A stretch of 7,024 nucleotides of DNA from Deltaproteobacteria bacterium (lineage in GTDB: Bacteria > Desulfobacterota > GWC2-55-46). Of the stretch, positions 1-5,461 are shown one piece after another (positions within the stretch are counted from its first letter, which is position 1; each line of letters begins with the position of its first letter). The notes under the pieces are model-generated. The model was not told the origin of the DNA. It made no database searches and saw only the letters and a list, made by a program, of their open reading frames with translations. The translations under genes were made by a program, and so were the position numbers. The DNA lies in the NCBI GenBank assembly GCA_016218095.1, contig JACREV010000246.1, positions 1 to 7,024 of the forward strand. The letters are read 5' to 3'.

Positions 1-1083
1 AGGATAATGCCGATACCTTTCGAGGACCGGAAAAAGATGGCCGAGGTGCTTCCGTTCGAGCTCGGGGGGCTCCTTCATATCGATGTCAAGGAGGCGGTCA
101 TCGACGGCGTGAACCTCGGGGACGGCAAGGCCCTTGCCGTCGCGCTTGAGAAGGCATACTTAAGGGACTACCTCGCGGCGTTAAAAGACCTCGACCTCGA
201 GCCTTTCTGGGCCGGCGTGCCGGTCCTCTCAATGCCGGCGCTTTTAAAGGGGGAGGGGACAAAGGCGTTCGTCAACAGGGACTCGCTTGTCGTCGCCGAG
301 GGAGGCCGCCTCAAGTTCTTCAAGCCCTTCAAGAGGCTCGAAGGCGTAAGGCTCGCATCGGCCTATCTCGAGGCGGAATCCGTCAAGATCGACGAGGCGT
401 TCGTGGCCGATTGGGCGGTGGAGAGTGCGGCTGAGATGTTGCCGTGGACAGATACGGTAAAGGGGATAGAGCCACCCGGCGGGTACCCTGCCGAAGGCTC
501 GGCCATACTCGCTCTCTCTCTTGCGCTTAAAAGCGGCGGGATCAACGAGACGATAAATTTCAGAAAAGGGGAGTTCGAGTACACGAGGGAGAAGACGGCG
601 GCAAGAAAGAGGCTAAAGGCGGCCTCAGCCGCCGTCCTTTTCCTGGCGCTCCTTCTTGTGGCCGATATTTATATAAAGTACCTGGGGGCGTCAAGGGAGC
701 TCTCCGCCTATAACGAAGCCATGCGGGAGTCGTACCTGGGGCTTTTTCCGGCTGAAAGGAACGTCGTCGACCCCCTCTACCAGCTCGAGGCGAAGATGAA
801 GGCCTTGAGGGACGAGGCGGCCGTATTGGGGGAAGGGCCCTCTGTCCTCGACATAATGAATACCCTCGCCCGCTCCGGAGGAGAGTTGAAGGTAAGGTTC
901 AGCGAGCTGTCCATTACACGGGAAAGGGTCACGGCAAAGGGAGAGGCCCCGTCATTCGAGGCCGCCGGCTCTTTGAGCCGGAGGCTCGCGTCGGAGCCGT
1001 TATTCAAGGAGGCGCGCGTCTCGGACGTAAAGGCAAGGCAAGGCGGAGGCGCGGTCTTTTCCATTTCGGCTACGCTCAGATGA
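1..1083 (+). CDS. gspL: Type II secretion system protein GspL, 5'-truncated by the window
   Basis: Inner-membrane component of the type II secretion system. Its cytoplasmic domain recruits the GspE ATPase and its periplasmic part pairs with GspM. The frame is open to the left edge. The first visible Met (position 7) lies inside a stretch (PFEDRKKMAEVLPFEL) that in GspL/PilM relatives sits several tens of residues into the protein, so the true start is upstream and roughly 70-100 N-terminal residues are missing (inference). Counting from that Met, residues 1-175 are the rest of the actin-like cytoplasmic domain. INFRKGEFEY (about 180-189) matches the conserved N-x-R-x-G-E/F segment before the membrane helix. 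One hydrophobic helix spans about 207-226. A coiled linker and a ferredoxin-like periplasmic domain (about 275-358) follow. The stop codon overlaps the gspM start (ATGA), indicating translational coupling. The family call is from sequence style; divergence from classical GspL is considerable. Confidence 0.8.
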   Translation, partial: RIMPIPFEDRKKMAEVLPFELGGLLHIDVKEAVIDGVNLGDGKALAVALEKAYLRDYLAALKDLDLEPFWAGVPVLSMPALLKGEGTKAFVNRDSLVVAEGGRLKFFKPFKRLEGVRLASAYLEAESVKIDEAFVADWAVESAAEMLPWTDTVKGIEPPGGYPAEGSAILALSLALKSGGINETINFRKGEFEYTREKTAARKRLKAASAAVLFLALLLVADIYIKYLGASRELSAYNEAMRESYLGLFPAERNVVDPLYQLEAKMKALRDEAAVLGEGPSVLDIMNTLARSGGELKVRFSELSITRERVTAKGEAPSFEAAGSLSRRLASEPLFKEARVSDVKARQGGGAVFSISATLR

Positions 1084-1646
1084 GGATGGACCTCGACATA
1101 AAGGCGTTTCTGGAAGAACGGCTCAGCCGCTTGAAGGCCATGCCGCGCGAGGATGCGCTTAGGTCGATCATCTGGACCGCCGCGCCCCTGATAATCGTCG
1201 GGCTCCTCGCCGTCGTATACTCAGGATACTCACGCGCAAGGGGGCTTGCCCTTGACAGGAAGGCCGAGATGGAGAGGTTCGCCGTGCTCAGGTCAGAGTA
1301 TACGGGGGAAAAAGCGAGGATAGACGGACTCTCTAGAAAGGCCTCTGCCCCGGACGCATCCGTCGTGTCGGTTGTCGAGGCGCTCGCGCAAGGCATAGGC
1401 ATAAGGGGCAGGATAGTATCGTTAAAGCCGCTCGGCGAGAGCGCGGCCGCGGGGTACATTCAACGCGAGGCGGAGGTCAGGATAGAGCGGGTGGACCTGA
1501 ACCAGCTCGTCAACTTCCTCTTTCAGGCTGAAAACGGGAGGTACCTCCTCGCCATAAAGGAGTTCTCGATGAAGTCGAGGTTCGAAGACCCCGATCTCTT
1601 CGACGCGACCATGAGGCTCGCCCATGTAACAAAAGCCCCGTCATGA
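1080..1646 (+). CDS. gspM: Type II secretion system protein GspM-like
   Basis: Predicted bitopic inner-membrane protein of 188 residues, about the usual GspM size (150-190). It has a charged cytoplasmic N-terminus (1-28), one membrane helix at about 29-48 (IIWTAAPLIIVGLLAVVYSG), a charged, probably coiled segment (50-85), and a compact C-terminal alpha/beta periplasmic domain (about 95-184) of the ferredoxin-like type that dimerises and binds GspL. The ATG overlaps the gspL stop (ATGA), so coupling to gspL selects this start; an in-frame ATG two codons later (1086) is an alternative. Its position directly after gspL supports the call, because similarity within GspM is weak. Its last sense codon and stop form TCATGA, which on the other strand carries the stop of the convergent permease gene. 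No gspN follows, so the operon appears to end here. Confidence 0.75.
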   Translation: MRMDLDIKAFLEERLSRLKAMPREDALRSIIWTAAPLIIVGLLAVVYSGYSRARGLALDRKAEMERFAVLRSEYTGEKARIDGLSRKASAPDASVVSVVEALAQGIGIRGRIVSLKPLGESAAAGYIQREAEVRIERVDLNQLVNFLFQAENGRYLLAIKEFSMKSRFEDPDLFDATMRLAHVTKAPS

Positions 1647-2432
1647 GGCCCGGCCGGACAAGGGCTTTCTAAGCTGGCGTATTATGAGGGTCGTAATGAA
1701 AATCCCGGAGCTTATCATGATGAATATCGGACCTGGCGTCATCGCGTAAAGGCGTGAGATGTATATGCCGATAGAGGCCGCGGCGACCCCGAAGACGACG
1801 GAGCCCGTCATGAAGGAGCGGAGCGACCGCGCGATGTTCTTTGCGGACGCCGCCGGTATTATGACGAGCGAGCCCATGAGGAGCGCTCCTACGAACCTGA
1901 TGCCGAGGGCGACTGCGAGGGCGAAGGCGAGGAGGTAGATGAACTCGAGCCTCTTATTTCTTATCCCGATGGACTGGGCCATCTCCTCGGATACCATGTT
2001 GAGGGTGAGTTTCTTGTATATGGAGAGTATGAGGACTATGAGCAGGACCGAGAGCGTTATGGAGAAGACGGACTCCGCCACGGTAAGGTCGGTTATGTTC
2101 CCGAAGAGCGCTTCGATGAGGTCGTGCTCGGGCATCACAAGCGCGCCTGCGGCGAGAGAGGCCGTAAAGAAGACGCCGACTATCGTGTCGAGCGACAGGG
2201 AGCTCCTGTACTCTATGATCCAGATGCCGACGACCGTGACGAATAGGAACGCTATCGCCCCGATGAACGGGTTGAACTGGAAGAGGAGCGCAAGGGCCAT
2301 GCCGGGCAGGGCCACGTGAGAGAGCGCGTCTCCAACGAGGGCCATCCTTTTAAGGATCGCGAAAGAGCCCAGGAGGGACGCGCTTGCCGCGACGAATGCC
2401 GCTACTATCATCGGGAGGAGGATGTTTTCCAT
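1641..2432 (-). CDS. znuB: Metal ABC transporter permease, ABC-3 family (ZnuB-like)
   Basis: Membrane subunit (263 residues) of a divalent-metal importer, probably for zinc; Mn or Fe cannot be excluded from the permease alone. Seven or eight hydrophobic segments cover almost the whole chain. Two ABC-3 hallmarks are visible: ALVGDALSHVALPGMAL at 31-47 and MGSLVIIPAASAK at 176-188. SEEMAQSIGI at 138-147 resembles the cytoplasmic coupling loop that docks on the ATPase. The ATG at 2432 was chosen because it starts 5 bases after the ATPase stop (TAA at 2440-2438) and gives the family-like N-terminus MENILLPMIV. The longer open frame reaching 2555 would add 41 Arg-rich residues that overlap the ATPase gene and are unlikely to be real. 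No good Shine-Dalgarno precedes the start, so translation probably depends on coupling to the upstream gene. The stop overlaps the convergent gspM by 6 bp. Confidence 0.88.
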   Translation of the reverse strand: MENILLPMIVAAFVAASASLLGSFAILKRMALVGDALSHVALPGMALALLFQFNPFIGAIAFLFVTVVGIWIIEYRSSLSLDTIVGVFFTASLAAGALVMPEHDLIEALFGNITDLTVAESVFSITLSVLLIVLILSIYKKLTLNMVSEEMAQSIGIRNKRLEFIYLLAFALAVALGIRFVGALLMGSLVIIPAASAKNIARSLRSFMTGSVVFGVAAASIGIYISRLYAMTPGPIFIMISSGIFITTLIIRQLRKPLSGRAS

Positions 2433-2437
2433 GGTTT

Positions 2438-3130
2438 TTAAGTCTCGTGCCTGTGGTCGAAGAACGCCCCTTCGCCCCCGTAGAGGGCGAGGAGCTGTTC
2501 GGAGCTCAATACCTCTTTCGGGGCCCCGAAGCAGAGGTTCTTTCTGTTCAGGCAAAGCACCGTCTGGGCGTGCCTGTAGACGACGTTCAGGTCGTGAGAG
2601 ACGAGTATCACGGTGAGCCCGATGTTCTTCTGGAGGTGGTAGAGCATCTTGTAGATGGATTCCTGCCCCGCTATGTCTATGTCGGCGGTGGGCTCGTCGA
2701 ATATGAGGACGTCAGGGGACCCGAGGACCGCCCAGGCGACAAGGACCCTCTGCCTCTGCCCGACCGATATCTCTCCGAAGCCCTTCCTGAGTATCTCGTG
2801 GTCCAGCTGGACGAACGCGAGCGTCTCGGCTATCTTCTTATCCGTCGCCTCAGCCCCCCGGAGCCTGAAGAACTCCCGGACCGTGAGGGGCACGTCGGTC
2901 TCTATGTCCATCCTCTGGGGGACGTAGCCGGTTTTTATCCCCGGCGACCAGGCTATCTCGCCCCTGTGGGGGATGAGGCCTATGAGGGACTTTATAAGGA
3001 CGGTCTTGCCGGCGCCGATGGGGCCGATTACGGCGAGGACCTCGCCTTTCTCAACGTCGAAGCTCAGGTCCTCGATGACCTTTGCCCCTCCGAACTCGAT
3101 ATTCAGGTTTTTGACGGTCAGTACCTTCAT
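2438..3130 (-). CDS. znuC: Metal ABC transporter ATP-binding protein (ZnuC-like)
   Basis: Cytoplasmic ATPase subunit of 230 residues that powers the permease encoded downstream. All nucleotide-binding motifs are readable: Walker A GPIGAGKT (36-43), Q-loop Gln72 in YVPQRMD, signature ISVGQRQRV (121-129), Walker B VLIFDEP (141-147) and switch His179 in VSHD. Walker A has Ile where most relatives have Asn (GPNGAGK), and the signature reads SVGQ rather than SGGQ; both still fit the general consensus. The C-terminus is short and ends FFDHRHET, with a small His cluster seen in some zinc-type ATPases. Its ATG lies 4 bases after the regulator stop (TAG at 3137-3135), and the next gene starts 5 bases after its own stop, so the three genes form one transcription unit. 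Zinc as the substrate is inferred from the Fur-family partner and the ABC-3 type. Confidence 0.92.
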   Translation of the reverse strand: MKVLTVKNLNIEFGGAKVIEDLSFDVEKGEVLAVIGPIGAGKTVLIKSLIGLIPHRGEIAWSPGIKTGYVPQRMDIETDVPLTVREFFRLRGAEATDKKIAETLAFVQLDHEILRKGFGEISVGQRQRVLVAWAVLGSPDVLIFDEPTADIDIAGQESIYKMLYHLQKNIGLTVILVSHDLNVVYRHAQTVLCLNRKNLCFGAPKEVLSSEQLLALYGGEGAFFDHRHET

Positions 3131-3134
3131 AGCC

Positions 3135-3560
3135 CTACCTGCATCCCTCGCAAAGGCCCATGAACTCGAGCGTATGGTTCAGGACCTTGAAACCCTTTGA
3201 CTTCATTATCTCGCGCTCGTATTTTTCGAGCTCTCCCTCGAGCTCGACGTCCTCGACCCTCTTGCACCCCATGCAGATGAGGTGGTGGTGGTGGCTGCCG
3301 AAGACGACCTCGTATCTCTTTACGCGCTCGTGGAGGAACTGTATCTCCTGGACGATGCCCCTCTCTTTGAGGAACGTGATCTCCCTGTAGACTGTGGTCT
3401 TGTTCGCAGGGACCCTCCGCCTTTCAAGAGATTCGAGCAGCCCCTCGGCTGAAAGGGGGAGGTGGGTATTGAGGAGGACCTCTATTATCGACCTCCTTGC
3501 CCTGGTTATCCTGAAGCCCCCTTTCGAGAGCTCAGCGAGTATCTCTCCGAGCGCCTTCAT
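3135..3560 (-). CDS. Fur-family metal-responsive repressor (probably Zur-like)
   Basis: DNA-binding metalloregulator of 141 residues from the chosen start, a normal Fur-family length. A winged helix occupies about 10-75, with recognition helix NKTTVYREITFL (53-64). The regulatory metal region contains HHHH at 90-93 and His129. Two CxxC pairs, CMGC (96-99) and CEGC (137-140), form the structural zinc site. Co-transcription with an ABC-3 importer suggests control of zinc uptake (Zur), although Fe or Mn sensing is possible. Start choice: the open frame reaches a TTG at 3590 and contains ATGs at 3569 and 3560. The TTG lies in the operator and the 3569 ATG in the predicted -10 box, so 3560 (MKALGEILAEL, a typical Fur N-terminus) is preferred. 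There is no Shine-Dalgarno before it, and the mRNA may be nearly leaderless. Autoregulation through the palindrome at 3575-3589 is inferred. Confidence 0.88.
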   Translation of the reverse strand: MKALGEILAELSKGGFRITRARRSIIEVLLNTHLPLSAEGLLESLERRRVPANKTTVYREITFLKERGIVQEIQFLHERVKRYEVVFGSHHHHLICMGCKRVEDVELEGELEKYEREIMKSKGFKVLNHTLEFMGLCEGCR

Positions 3561-3567
3561 ATAGGGC

Positions 3568-3597
3568 ATATTAATGCAACTTAGTTGCAACAGTCAA
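3568..3597 (-). promoter_or_regulatory. Promoter of the regulator-znuCB operon
   Basis: Reading the minus strand, TTGACT (3597-3592, 5 of 6 to the -35 consensus) is followed after 18 bp by TAATAT (3573-3568, 4 of 6 to the -10 consensus). The expected transcription start falls around 3561, essentially at the ATG at 3560. The spacer is filled by the 15-bp palindrome annotated separately, so a bound dimer would block RNA polymerase. Spacing and sequence are seen directly; activity is inferred. Confidence 0.65.
3575..3589. promoter_or_regulatory. Fur-type 7-1-7 operator (perfect palindrome)
   Basis: TGCAACT-T-AGTTGCA is a perfect inverted repeat with 7-bp arms and a single central base. This is the same 7-1-7 geometry as the classical Fur box, but with a different sequence. 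It lies between the -35 and -10 boxes of the operon that encodes the Fur-family regulator. It is therefore the likely binding site for that protein and gives a metal-dependent autoregulatory loop. The symmetry is direct observation; the protein-site pairing is inference from position. Confidence 0.72.
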
Positions 3598-3674
3598 TAA
3601 AAATCCGCTTCTCCCCGGTTTTTTTGTCCCTCTAATCGTGTTTTAATATTGTAGGGTTTAGGATTTCTAATAAG

Positions 3675-3786
3675 AGTATAACAGATGCGGAGGTGTTGAT
3701 ACCGCTCAAGGGCGCGTACCTGGCCGGGTTACAAAGTCCGGCGTTTATCACAATCCCTTTACTGGCGGTTTAGACTTTGTTATACT
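3675..3786. repeat. 112-bp block bounded by a 9-bp inverted repeat, function unknown
   Basis: AGTATAACA (3675-3683) and TGTTATACT (3778-3786) are perfect inverted copies that enclose a 94-bp interior. Inside are a possible stem GCCGG (3723-3727)/CCGGC (3738-3742) with a 10-base loop, and a possible TGATA (3697-3701)/TATCA (3746-3750) pairing. It could be a small structured RNA or leader, a decayed miniature element, or paired regulator sites. I recognised no known riboswitch consensus. No credible gene lies in it. Confidence 0.4.
3758..3786 (+). promoter_or_regulatory. Predicted sigma70 promoter of the cytochrome operon
   Basis: TTTACT (3758-3763, 4 of 6) and TATACT (3781-3786, 5 of 6) are separated by exactly 17 bp. 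Transcription would start near 3793, about 40 bases before the first TTG start. The -10 box coincides with the right arm of the 9-bp inverted repeat. The 20-bp palindrome at 3803-3822 lies just downstream, where a bound protein would act as a roadblock. Confidence 0.5.
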
Positions 3787-3802
3787 ACAGCGGCCCGGCG
3801 TA

Positions 3803-3822
3803 TTCCGAAGATTTCTTCGGAA
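3803..3822. promoter_or_regulatory. 20-bp perfect palindrome upstream of the cytochrome b gene
   Basis: TTCCGAAGATTTCTTCGGAA has 9-bp arms and a 2-bp centre, and ends 10 bases before the TTG at 3833. It could be an operator for a dimeric regulator of the cytochrome operon or a hairpin in the 5' leader. No T-tract follows, so it is not a terminator. I do not recognise it as an FNR, NsrR or NorR consensus. Confidence 0.6.
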
Positions 3823-3832
3823 AATCAAACCC

Positions 3833-5017
3833 TTGTGGACGCCGAATGAGCAACCGGTCGACTCGTTGAAAATAAAGGTCTGGGATATACCGACGCGCCT
3901 TTTCCATTGGCTTCTGGTAACCGCGTTTGCCGGTGCCTTTTTAAGCTCCCACGGGGACAGGTTCCTCGAACTGCATACCTCTCTCGGATATATAGCCCTC
4001 GGGCTCGTGGTCTTCCGGGTCCTCTGGGGGTTCGCGGGCAACGAGTCCGCGAGGTTTTCAGGGTTTCTCCGCGGCTGGCGGAAGGTCAAAGGCTACATCT
4101 CTTCGGCCGCGCGGCTCCGGCCCCCGAGGTATCTCGGCCACAATCCCGCGGTCGGATGGGTCGTGCTCCTGATGCTCGCCATGGTCGCCGGAATCGCCGT
4201 ATCCGGCATCGTCACCTACGGAGGCGAGGAGAACAGGGGGTTCTGGGCCGGGGTCTTCAGCTTCGAGGCCGGGTATAACGCGAGGGTCGTCCACGCGCTC
4301 CTCGCCGATCTCGCGATAGCGGTAGTGGTCATTCACGTATGCGCGGCGCTTTTTCACGACTTTCTTCTCAGCGAGAACATAATCGTCTCCATGTTCACCG
4401 GGACCAAGGAAGACGAGGAGACCTACGCGGAGAGGGTCTCTCACATAGGGCCGCACGAGAGACGCTCGGTACTCCGGCTAGTCGTATGGATGACAGCGGC
4501 GCTAATGGGAGGGCTCGCGCTCTTGTACTTGAGGCCGGCCGGCAGGACGGATTTCCTCCACGCGCCACAGCCGAAAGTAGTCGACGACAAAGGCTTCGCC
4601 GCCGAGATGAAGGTCAACGCGACATGGCTGGAAGAATGCGCGGGGTGCCATAACGCCTTCCACCCGACACTCCTGCCGGCAGAGTCCTGGAAGAAGGTGA
4701 TGCGGGGGCTTGACGACCACTTCGGGGAGGCCGTCGAGCTGGACGCGGCGGCAGCGGTTGAGATCGAGCGGTTCCTCCTATCGGCCTCGGCCGAGAGGTC
4801 GACGACAGAGGCGTCGAGGAAGCTCTTGAGGTCGCTAAAGGGTCTTCCGGCCACTGACAGGATAACAGACATACCGTACTGGAAGGCGAAGCACGCGGAT
4901 ATCGACGAGCAGGTGTTTAAAAGGAAGTCGGTCGTAAGCCAGTCCAACTGCATCGCCTGCCATCCCGGGGCGGAACTGGGGTCCTTCGAGGACCATGACA
5001 TAGCGATACCTGAATAA
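3833..5017 (+). CDS. Cytochrome b561-type membrane protein fused to a diheme cytochrome c (DHC) domain
   Basis: Membrane-bound electron-transfer protein of 394 residues. Residues 12-200 are a b561-type di-heme-b domain: KVWDIPTRLFHW (15-26) is the family opening, and candidate heme ligands are His25, His48, His154 and His168. Helices lie at about 24-40, 48-68, 107-129 and 153-176, with a fifth at 212-233. Five helices place the C-terminus in the periplasm if the N-terminus is cytoplasmic, as c-type heme attachment requires. Residues 250-394 form a DHC-like domain with CAGCH (269-273) and CIACH (363-367), clearly homologous to the free diheme cytochrome encoded two genes downstream. It probably takes electrons from quinol or another membrane donor and passes them to periplasmic cytochromes. 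The start is uncertain: TTG at 3833, or TTG at 3866, which gives MKIKVWDIPTRLFHW and fits relatives well; neither has a strong ribosome-binding site. A 7-codon ORF (3846-3869) ends overlapping the second TTG. The stop overlaps the next ATG at 5017. Confidence 0.88.
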   Translation: MWTPNEQPVDSLKIKVWDIPTRLFHWLLVTAFAGAFLSSHGDRFLELHTSLGYIALGLVVFRVLWGFAGNESARFSGFLRGWRKVKGYISSAARLRPPRYLGHNPAVGWVVLLMLAMVAGIAVSGIVTYGGEENRGFWAGVFSFEAGYNARVVHALLADLAIAVVVIHVCAALFHDFLLSENIIVSMFTGTKEDEETYAERVSHIGPHERRSVLRLVVWMTAALMGGLALLYLRPAGRTDFLHAPQPKVVDDKGFAAEMKVNATWLEECAGCHNAFHPTLLPAESWKKVMRGLDDHFGEAVELDAAAAVEIERFLLSASAERSTTEASRKLLRSLKGLPATDRITDIPYWKAKHADIDEQVFKRKSVVSQSNCIACHPGAELGSFEDHDIAIPE

Positions 5018-5023
5018 TGCAAC

Positions 5024-5035
5024 GGGGGAGGGAGA
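5024..5035 (+). promoter_or_regulatory. Purine-rich ribosome-binding site that decides the shp start
   Basis: GGGGGAGGGAGA lies immediately before the ATG at 5038, with GGAG (5027-5030) seven bases upstream. The earlier in-frame ATG at 5017 overlaps the previous stop and would place this purine tract inside the coding region. The 5038 start also puts the signal peptide at the very N-terminus. Confidence 0.75.
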
Positions 5036-5037
5036 GG

Positions 5038-5448
5038 ATGAAACGAGGTCTATTGTCCATTATCGCCCTGACGGCGCTTCTGGTCTCAAGCAGCGCTTGG
5101 GCGGCGCTGAGCCTGGATATGCAGGCGCTCCTTGAGAAGTACCGGAAGGAGGCTGATGTAAAGTCCTTCAGCGCGGAGGATGGCAAAAAATTCTTCGCGA
5201 CAAAGCGGATGCACTCGAAGGGGGAGGAGCGCTCATGCGCAACCTGCCACACCTCGGACCCGAGGCAGAAGGGCAAGACCGTAGTCGGCAAGGTCATAGA
5301 GCCGATGGCGCAGTCGGCGAACAAGGAGCGTTTCACGGACCCGAAGAAGGTCGAGAAGTGGTTCAAGCGCAACTGCGAGTGGGTCCTCGAGAGGGAGTGC
5401 ACGCCGAAGGAAAAGGGCGATTTCATACTATACATGACTTCTATTTAA
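5038..5448 (+). CDS. shp: SHP-like monoheme cytochrome c (DUF1924 family)
   Basis: Small periplasmic c-type cytochrome of 136 residues. A Sec signal peptide (MKRG, hydrophobic 5-19, AWA at 20-22) probably cleaves after Ala22. Heme attaches at CATCH (67-71). The stretch GKVIEPMAQSANKERFTD, then KVEKWFKRNCEWVLERECTPKEKGDF, is the hallmark of the sphaeroides heme protein family. Members bind O2 or NO because an Asn serves as a displaceable sixth heme ligand next to a disulfide. Asn112, followed by Cys113 with Cys121 eight residues later, is the best candidate for that arrangement (inference from known SHP biochemistry; not aligned here). The gene sits between two genes for DHC-type diheme domains, and DHC is the known electron donor to SHP, so the context agrees well. 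The 5038 start is preferred over the ATG at 5017, which would add seven residues before the signal peptide. Confidence 0.87.
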   Translation: MKRGLLSIIALTALLVSSSAWAALSLDMQALLEKYRKEADVKSFSAEDGKKFFATKRMHSKGEERSCATCHTSDPRQKGKTVVGKVIEPMAQSANKERFTDPKKVEKWFKRNCEWVLERECTPKEKGDFILYMTSI

Positions 5449-5450
5449 CC

Positions 5451-5457
5451 AAGGAGG
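5451..5457 (+). promoter_or_regulatory. Strong ribosome-binding site of the diheme cytochrome gene
   Basis: AAGGAGG sits four bases before the ATG at 5462 and just after the shp stop (5446-5448). It is the best Shine-Dalgarno sequence in the operon and suggests that the soluble diheme cytochrome is made in larger amounts than the membrane subunit. Confidence 0.8.
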
Positions 5458-5461
5458 ATGA

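Noticed and set aside
2433..2555. 41-residue N-terminal extension of the permease
   Set aside because: Arg/Pro-rich, overlaps the ATPase gene in another frame, and is unlike the hydrophobic N-terminus of ABC-3 permeases.
2384..3163. Long plus-strand open frame (259 codons) opposite the ABC ATPase gene
   Set aside because: It lies antisense to a gene with all ABC motifs intact. Its translation is low-complexity acidic/Pro/Arg sequence typical of the shadow frame of a GC-rich gene, with no domain.
3615..3628. CCCCGGTTTTTTTG as an intrinsic terminator
   Set aside because: The T-run has no stem-loop directly before it, and no plus-strand gene ends upstream of it.
3675..3786. Known riboswitch, tRNA or SRP RNA in the 112-bp block
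   Set aside because: GCCGGGTTAC superficially recalls the 3' part of GEMM (c-di-GMP) RNAs, but the conserved 5' GGGCAAACC and GACGCAAAGCC elements are missing. No T-loop or SRP tetraloop consensus is present.
3748..4089. Minus-strand open frame of 113 codons across the cytochrome b start and its promoter
   Set aside because: It covers the palindrome, the promoter and the start of the cytochrome b coding region. Its translation is Arg/Pro/Ser-rich with no family resemblance.
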